Of a DNA stretch of 64,000 bases, positions 57,879-64,000 are shown piece by piece; positions within the stretch are counted from its first letter, which is position 1, and each line of letters opens with the position of its first letter. The position numbers and the translations under genes are program-made. The DNA is from Alopecurus myosuroides (taxonomy: Eukaryota; Streptophyta; Magnoliopsida; Poales; Poaceae). The notes below the pieces were generated by a model, which searched no databases, was not told where the DNA came from, and worked only from the letters and a program-made list of their open reading frames with translations. The stretch is taken from assembly GCA_028641055.1 (NCBI GenBank), contig CM054062.1:142208682-142272681 (forward strand), in the 5' to 3' direction.

Positions 57879-58520
57879 GTTGGGCCCAACATGGGGCCAG
57901 CAACGTCGGGAGTCACGTTTCGAGCCGGGATACTCGGCGGAATCGGCAGTACGATCACTGTCAGAAGCCTGCAATTCGACGGGAACGTCGGACGCTTCCT
58001 CGACAACGGATCCTATATGCTAGCACGGAATCACCTGGTAAATGCATGTGTCCTTCCCATCGGATCTGCTAACGTTTTTATTGGTTTGACGGCAGAAGCT
58101 ATGGGATTCTGTGGTGGAAGTAACTTTATCCCACCCGCCCTATGCCCAGTAGATGAAGGCTTTGACGCCGGATTCAGCTCAGATCTAACTTATTCATACA
58201 TTGGGGATGATTAAGATTCATTAGCTGCATATCGCCAAAGCATATCTGGATTTGCCGCCTCTCAGGAGATGCCTGTACCCCGATCGCACTTTGTTGGCAT
58301 GGTGCAATCTGAGATCACCGAAAATACGGAAGTTGGGAATCCCGTGGAAAAGGCAGAAAACGTTAATCCCACAGAAAAAGTGGATGACCCAGAATCTGCT
58401 AATTTGGTGACAAGCTCGGAAGCCGAATCTATCTTAGCAGCTATCGAAGCGAAGTTAGACTCGGAAATCGGATCTGCAGGGTATAACACAGATTCCGATG
58501 ATGAGGATGAAGATGCTTTT
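57854..58520 (+). pseudogene. G gag, N-terminal part
   Basis: Shares with C the blocks GILGGIGSTITVRSLQFD, RNHLVNACVLPIGSANVF and MGFCGGSNFIPPALCPV. Then a TAA at 58212 and a second open stretch from 58269 (SHFVGMVQSEITENTE) to the acidic DSDDEDEDAF, where H enters. A frameshift lies near the PBS. Confidence 0.7.
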
Positions 58521-58725
58521 TGTAAGGTCCGCCCCAGAACCACTGTTCAAGGACACCTTCGATATGCATACATTCACGATCCCAGATCACACCAGTCGTG
58601 AACAACATATCAAGTTGGTACACAGATACAATATCCATTACACGGTTGTAAAACACTTACAGAAGAGACATGGTCACATGAACAAGTCCAACACAACTGC
58701 CACGCAGGGCAACACACGACACACA

Positions 58726-58734
58726 CAGCGGAAG
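58726..58734. other. Initiator-tRNA D-loop-like box in H
   Basis: Plus strand CAGCGGAAG, 205 nt from the LTR end, the same place as in A. Confidence 0.45.
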
Positions 58735-58802
58735 AGTAAACACACAACGTAGTAGAGCCCAAGTCACGCCTTAACCTACAGGCTGCTGACCGGGAGACGA
58801 TC

Positions 58803-58870
58803 CTAGTTTGCAAAGCCATCAGCTCTGTACTCCTCTTCGTAGATCTCCTTCTGAGGCTCCTCCTCGAATT
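58803..58870 (-). other. Putative 68-nt terminal exon in H
   Basis: Preceded by AATTGCCAG. After two bases it encodes FEEEPQKEIYEEEYRADGFA plus one residue and TAG. Same length and phase as in A despite many substitutions. Confidence 0.45.
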
Positions 58871-58903
58871 CTGGCAATTAAATACCAGGGACGAAACCAA
58901 TAT

Positions 58904-58923
58904 GAGTACATTTGAATGTACTC
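58904..58923. other. Hairpin GAGTAC...GTACTC in H
   Basis: Identical 20-nt inverted repeat to A (9604-9623). Confidence 0.6.
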
Positions 58924-59723
58924 AGCAAGACATCCATCATGTAGCCCACCAAAATGCAAGTATGCTTAAATGTTGTAATAGGTAGGCTATACATAGGGTT
59001 CACTAGCAATGATATATGTAAGACATATCATAGTTGATTTTGAAAATCTCTATATCTTCGTTGAAGAAGATACTTCAAAAGAAAATAATATAGTTCTGTT
59101 TCTCTTGTAGATATCACATGTACAAGAGGTTTTATAAACTCATTTTCTAAAAGAAGGTTTTCTCTTTGCAATTTTTTTTTGTAAAACAACTTCTGGCTTT
59201 TCATCAACGGTACTTCCGCGGTACCAGATTTCGTCCTTTCAATACTTTATAAGTCCAACACCTTTTTGAAAACTCCTTTTTGAAAACATTGACACAATGC
59301 TAGCTACATGGCCATTAAACTGTCCATATATGAGGACGAGGCTACTTCGAAATAGTTTGACTCTGCAGAGGTGTACACAATCCACCAGATCCAATACATC
59401 CGCCGTGAACAACCACGAAATGTAACAACAGTATGTAAACATCAGATAACTGATCTTAACTATCCACTATGTCCAAGCTAGTACATGTCTATCTCTTCAG
59501 TTGAGCATATGCTCCCCGGCATCAGGTGTGACGCCCCGAGATCGGGCACTATGCAGATTTCAGCATTCCCGCCAAAATCCACATAATAACCGATTCCAGG
59601 TTGCCATTTATGATAACATTACAATAGTTCACGAATAATCCACAATTACAACAGAAACAGATAGATACAAGATGACTCAAACGAGCCGGGGTTACAACTG
59701 ATACATTACAAAGATCCAAATAA

Positions 59724-59732
59724 CAGCGGAAG
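59724..59732. other. Initiator-tRNA D-loop-like box in F2
   Basis: Plus strand CAGCGGAAG, 197 nt from the LTR end. Confidence 0.45.
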
Positions 59733-59769
59733 AAACAAACGTCCGTCTACGGACAAGATCCAAATTGGA

Positions 59770-59858
59770 CTAAGAGTCCTGAAGATAACCGAAGGCGTCC
59801 AATCCCTGCCCAGGCCAAGCCGGAGGGATTCCCAAGCTAACGTCGTCAGACTTCAAAC
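59770..59858 (-). other. Possible terminal exon in F2
   Basis: Frame ending AWPGQGLDAFGYLQDS and TAG (59770-59772). Candidate acceptors are CAACAG (giving the two-base phase of A, H and F1) or TTGCAG seven bases earlier. The composition is not acidic, so the match to the others is weak. Confidence 0.3.
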
Positions 59859-59906
59859 CTGTTGACTGCAATTTGGAATTTGCAGCCACGAAAGAGATTC
59901 GTGGGT

Positions 59907-59924
59907 CAGTACGGTTAAGTACTG
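59907..59924. other. Hairpin CAGTAC...GTACTG in F2
   Basis: CAGTAC, loop GGTTAA, GTACTG. Same stem as F1, different loop. Confidence 0.6.
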
Positions 59925-62900
59925 GCAAGGGGGATAAAGCCCATACTCACAATTTACCGGCGTAGCCAGTCATCACAAGATACAAATACTTTAGGATCAA
60001 CGGGAAGGAAGGGGTTATGGCAAATAAGCGACAGCAGGCTGCACTAACCAACTACAGAGATTCTATTACTTCCAACTATCAGAAAGAAGATAAGATCGAG
60101 TGATAGTAACCAACTGAAAGATAACTTCAAACAAACCCATCCTGGATCTCGCCCCTTATCCGAAGAAGCAATCCGAGGATAACTCACACAGTTTGATTAA
60201 TGATGGTTCAGATTATTGTGTCAATGAGCCTATTACTAGTCAAGTTGTTAATCATGGGGTGAAAGATTGTTAATGATTAGGTTTAAGTTGTCCTGAGTAC
60301 TTGTTAGCCAGTACTTTCACCAAGTAATCCATAACCGCGGAAAACACGGCTTCTCGAGAAGATTATCCCTGCAGGGTTGCACCAATTTAGCCGTACTCAT
60401 GAATAACCCGCCAGATGGAGCGGCCACTCCACCAAGCGGGGCACTCAACACAATCCAACCCTTCTTCGCATCAAGCCCAAAGCACCTTGGGCGCACGGCT
60501 ACTCGGGCCCAGAAGAAAATGGACCCTCATAGCACTCTAAGACCGTGTCCCCCTATATGCCGACTACGAAAGTTCCACCCGGGATCCAAGGGCTCGCAAG
60601 ATCATGCATGCAGCAAATGGAAAACCCGAACTAAATGAGGCGATTTGGACGAGATGCGAATCGGGTCAAACTGAGGGGGAGCCCATACTCCCCAAATGCG
60701 GGTAGTGCGCTCATCATGGATCAGTAGACAAGACCCTTTTCCTATTAGGGTCGACACTAGCAGGCCTCAAAACCACAAAGGGCCTCCTGCCGGTGCCTTA
60801 ACATCAAATTTATTATTAATAGTAACATTAGCATGATTGATTGATTGATTAAACATCGAGCCCCCAGAACATAACGGAGTAATAACAGAAAGTAACGGGT
60901 AACAGACTCGAGCAAACAACCCTAAGCATGCTAGATAAGAACAGGCACAAACAAAGGCTGTAGGTATGGAGGTGAGGCAATATCAAGGTTAAGGGATTCA
61001 TGTGATGGGTTCGTAACAGAAACAACTACCACTAAGGCTAGCAGAAAAGAATCAACGGAAAGAATCGGTAACAAGTGATGAAAGGCAGCCATATGGCATG
61101 CAAGTGAGTATACTTGCCTGAGATCCCGCAAGGTAGCAGAACTTGTCGTTGCTCACATCATCTCAACGTCCTATCCGAGAAGAAGCAACGAACCTCGAAC
61201 AAACACCGGAATGCAACAATTACTACTACGGCAAAAGATCCAGCATGATCAAGATATGGATGCATGACATGTTTAATAGATGCACCAAAGTAAACTAGTG
61301 GATATGATACACAAGTTTAAATGGATTCCATATGCAAAGATTGCATATGGCAAACCCATGCCTTATAGTTGAATTAATTGTTCTAACACTAAGCATCATG
61401 TGTAAGTGAGTTAGAATGATGCATGCATGATGAAAACAAGAAGATAACAATATTAAATGCAATTGGAAGGATAGTTAACCATTTTAGAAAACATTGATAA
61501 GTTTTGGACATTATTGGTACTTAATGGTGTTGAACAAGTAGTGGTTGTTATCATCAAGTTAAAGTGATCAAAACAAACAACAAAGTTGATATTTGAAAAG
61601 GTTATCAAATTTTAGTTGGATTACATGTTTCACATTTTGAAATTGGACTTTGGATTATTTAATTATGAATTAAACAATATTAAACAATTTTTAATTGAAT
61701 TAAACAAGATTTAAATTGTTTAGGCAATTTAAATTGTTCAAACCAGAAAACAAAATTTATATTTGAATAGAGTATTCAAAATGGTGTGAAAAACATATTT
61801 TATTTGTATTATTTGGAAACAGTATGAATTAGTTATGAATTATTTCAATTTGCATTTGAATTATCCAAATTTGAATTTTAAAAGTATTTTGAAAACTCAA
61901 AACAGAATACAAATAAGTTATTTGGCAAGATTAGGAAATTTGGAGCAATAAACATATATAACTTTTCTTCATTAGATTTATATATTAAAAGATATTAAGG
62001 ATTTAGTTTGGTGTTTAATTCTGCCTTTTAATTGATTTATGAAATAATAGAAAAAAGGTTAAACAGTTTGTTACCGCACAGCACCCTAGCCGCGGCCACT
62101 GCCAGTGGGCCACGGGGTGACTGTGCGCTGCGCGCGTGCTAGCGTGGCAGTAGAGCCACTGACGAGGGGGTCCCGTCCGTCAGCCTCGCGCGAGAAAAAA
62201 AAGGGGTTGGCTTTTAATCGCAAAGCCAGGGATCGATCCTGGGATCGCTGCGCTCGCGTGAACGGCACCGGGCCACTGCGCTACTGACTGAATCTTGTCA
62301 GGTAAGCACGCGCGGTGAAGGTAAGGTTCAGACTGCTTAACTGAAACCTTTTGGTGCAGTACACTAACTGAAACTCTCGACAGAGAACAAATTGCAGGTC
62401 TTCGTCGTTGGTTCAGAGAGGTACCGCGCCCGTGGGCGATCCGTGCGAGCTCGAGGCGTGCTGGGCGTGTGGTGGATGTGCGCTGGTGCCTCAAGGGAGC
62501 AGAGGGAGAGTGGAAAGGGCTGGACGCTCACCGAGGTTGGTCGTTGTCGACGCCTATGATCGCGATGCTGCAGACGAACGGAGGTGGCCGGGGCGATGTC
62601 GTGGAAGCGGGCGGCGAATCGATGGCGCCTCGGGTCCCTCCTTGGACACGAGGGGGCAGCCCGGACCGCGGCGGGTCCATTCCAGCGGCTCCACGGTGGA
62701 AACAGGTGCTCCCGGCGGCGGCCCTCGCCGGTTTTCAGAGAGGGTGCAGCGGATGATACAGAGAGGCGAGAGAGACCGTAGATGGAGAGGAAGGCGGCGG
62801 GAGGTAGGTGGCTAGCACGCCTAGGGTTAGGTCTAGCCTCGGGGAAACCTAGGCTTTCTATATAGGGCGAGGAGCGAGCTCGTGGCCGTCTGTGGTGCCT

Positions 62901-63970
62901 TCCGTCGACGTGGAGGCTCCGATTGTCTGCCGTACTCCAGGAAGAAGAGGAGGAAAAGAACGAACCGGTACGTGACTGGGTATTGGGCTGGGCTGCGCCT
63001 GGAAAAGGTGAGGAGGAGGGAAGGAGAAACGGGCTGGGCCAGGAGAGGTGATCTGCTGCGCGTTTTCTTTCCTTTTACCATTTTTATTTCTCTGTTTTTT
63101 TTTTTTTTTGTAGAGTTTGGTTTTTGAAGAAAACATAGCTTTTAGCTTAAAGAAAATTCTAGGGAAATTAGGTTATGCTTATTAGCTCAAAAACAAACAG
63201 ATGACCAGGTTGGCTTCCAAAAAGTTGAGATTTAAATTGTGATTTGAAGTTTAAACCAATTTTAGGTGAATTTTATTATTAAAGGATCATTAACAAAACA
63301 AACCTTTTAAATAGGGTAACCCCTAAGGTTTAAAGTGATTCAAAGATTATCAGTGTGTGGTGAACTTCATGGATTCAAAAAGAGTAATGATTTGGAAGAA
63401 TGGCTTGAGTTTGGAAATGATTTGGAATTAATTGATTGATTAATTATTTGAGTAAAACCAACAATTTAATAAGTGATTTGATTTAGATTTTTGAGTTAGA
63501 CATTAGGGTTTTAGCAAGAGGGGGTAATTTATTAACAAGCAATTTGATTAGAACAAAATCAACCAGTGAAAACAATTGAGTGGTTTAGTTTTGAAATATT
63601 GAAATTGGAAATTTTGAGCAAGGTGTGGAAGTTTAAATTGTTTTGAAATTTTTCAGTTGTGATGCAAACATGGTGCAATGCAATGTGATGCATATGATGC
63701 AAGCAAACAAACAGGTAACACCCCAGGTGTTACATCAGGTCCCACCCTGCCTAGACAGGAGCCCCAACTAATGCACCCGGAGGAGAACTTAATCCCTCAC
63801 TTGGTATGTCACACGTTTCATAACTTGGCAACAATTCCGTTCGAGGGAGTCCGTCCCCTTATAGCAAATTGAGATTGAACACACACTAACAAAAACAAAC
63901 TTCAAGTTAAGCCCCGTGCCCATTTAAGGGTAAAGTGGCAGTACGGTAAAGGTTGTCCGGTGAAGACTAG

Positions 63971-64000
63971 TGTCGTGGGATAATCACGGCAGACGTTACC
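63971..64000 (-). mobile_element. End of a second family-E LTR at window edge
   Basis: TGTCGTGGGATAATCACGGC and the next ten bases match the PBS-side end of E's LTR (1078-1107) with one mismatch in 30. The junction lies inside H, so this is a separate insertion; ACTAG (63966-63970) is the candidate duplication. Confidence 0.75.

Larger units (their letters stand above)
57325..58520 (+). mobile_element. Tat-type element G (family of C), 5' end only
   Basis: 5' LTR, PBS and first part of gag, all homologous to C. It is inserted in the LINE fragment and cut by H at 58521. The remainder lies beyond the window. Confidence 0.8.
59527..63734 (-). mobile_element. Long solo LTR F2, 4208 bp
   Basis: TGTGACGCCCC...CCAGGTGTTACA with a perfect TSD TCAGG (59522-59526 and 63735-63739). 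Homologous to F1 over most of its length, for example 60300-60790 against 47980-48490. TATA box CTATATAG (minus) near 62858, about 870 bp in. GC-rich leader 62850-62080. No PBS or coding domain. Inserted in H. Confidence 0.85.
58521..63970 (-). mobile_element. Element H (family of A), LTR part
   Basis: Homologous to the PBS-distal end of A's LTR in the same orientation (58521-59526 and 63740-63970 match about 9225-10405). Split by solo LTR F2 and cut at 63971 by a family-E element. The flank CTTTT (58516-58520) would be its target duplication. Either an LTR of a full element or a solo LTR; the rest is outside the window. Confidence 0.75.

Noticed and set aside
58521..63970. H and F2 as one element
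   Set aside because: TCAGG duplicated on both sides of 59527-63734 and continuation of the A-family LTR on both flanks show two nested insertions.
1..64000. tRNA or rRNA genes
   Set aside because: None seen. The CAGCGGAAG boxes match only part of tRNA-iMet and lack the rest of the gene.

Overview
This 64 kb window is intergenic DNA of a large plant genome, almost entirely nested transposable elements. I see no intact host gene. A grass, most likely a Triticeae member (wheat, Aegilops, barley or rye group), is suggested by a BARE/Angela-type copia LTR start (GCCCTAGAGGCA), a Stowaway MITE (CTCCCTCCGT), Tat-type gypsy elements with antisense genes, solo LTRs of 4.2-4.5 kb and a CTAG-ending Helitron. 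This assignment rests on element types only. Letters E, A, B, D, C, G, H, F1, F2 and J are my own labels.

Left half (1-33950) is the right-hand side of one deep nest. A minus-strand L1-type LINE (27843-33950, with a hAT MITE inside) is cut by gypsy D (only its 3' end, 26396-27842). D is cut by same-family gypsy B (13911-26395, plus strand). B holds a complete 2332-bp Helitron (16417-18748) and is cut inside gag by minus-strand chromovirus A (1552-13910; LTR about 4.7 kb, tRNA-iMet PBS, a coiled-coil ORF upstream of gag that a copia solo LTR splits). A's 3' LTR is cut by gypsy E, which runs off the left edge. The left arms of E, A, B, D and the LINE lie outside the window.

Middle (33951-56384): a region with a degenerate GTTGCAA minisatellite, a GC-rich unclassified segment and two palindromes is split by C, the only complete gypsy (37503-54282; LTRs 546 and 536 bp, TSD GGTAG). 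C carries gag, protease, RT, RNase H, a second RNase H and integrase, all broken, plus an antisense gene. The antisense gene is split by a 4476-bp solo LTR (F1, TSD GCTGC). A Stowaway MITE lies at 55617-55872.

Right end (56385-64000) is the left side of a second nest: a plus-strand LINE fragment, cut by gypsy G (family of C), cut by H (family of A), which carries a 4208-bp solo LTR (F2, TSD TCAGG) and is cut at 63971 by another copy of family E.

The most interesting signals are shared modules rather than single genes. (1) LTRs of families A/H and F carry, in the same order, a box matching the D-loop of initiator tRNA-Met, a short terminal coding exon, and a hairpin whose closing pair co-varies. 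(2) The Tat-type elements B, D and C carry an antisense gene with its own TATA box about 130-170 bp before its ATG. (3) In E and C the gag frame runs through U5 and the primer-binding site, so the PBS is translated. None could be tested here beyond reading the sequence.
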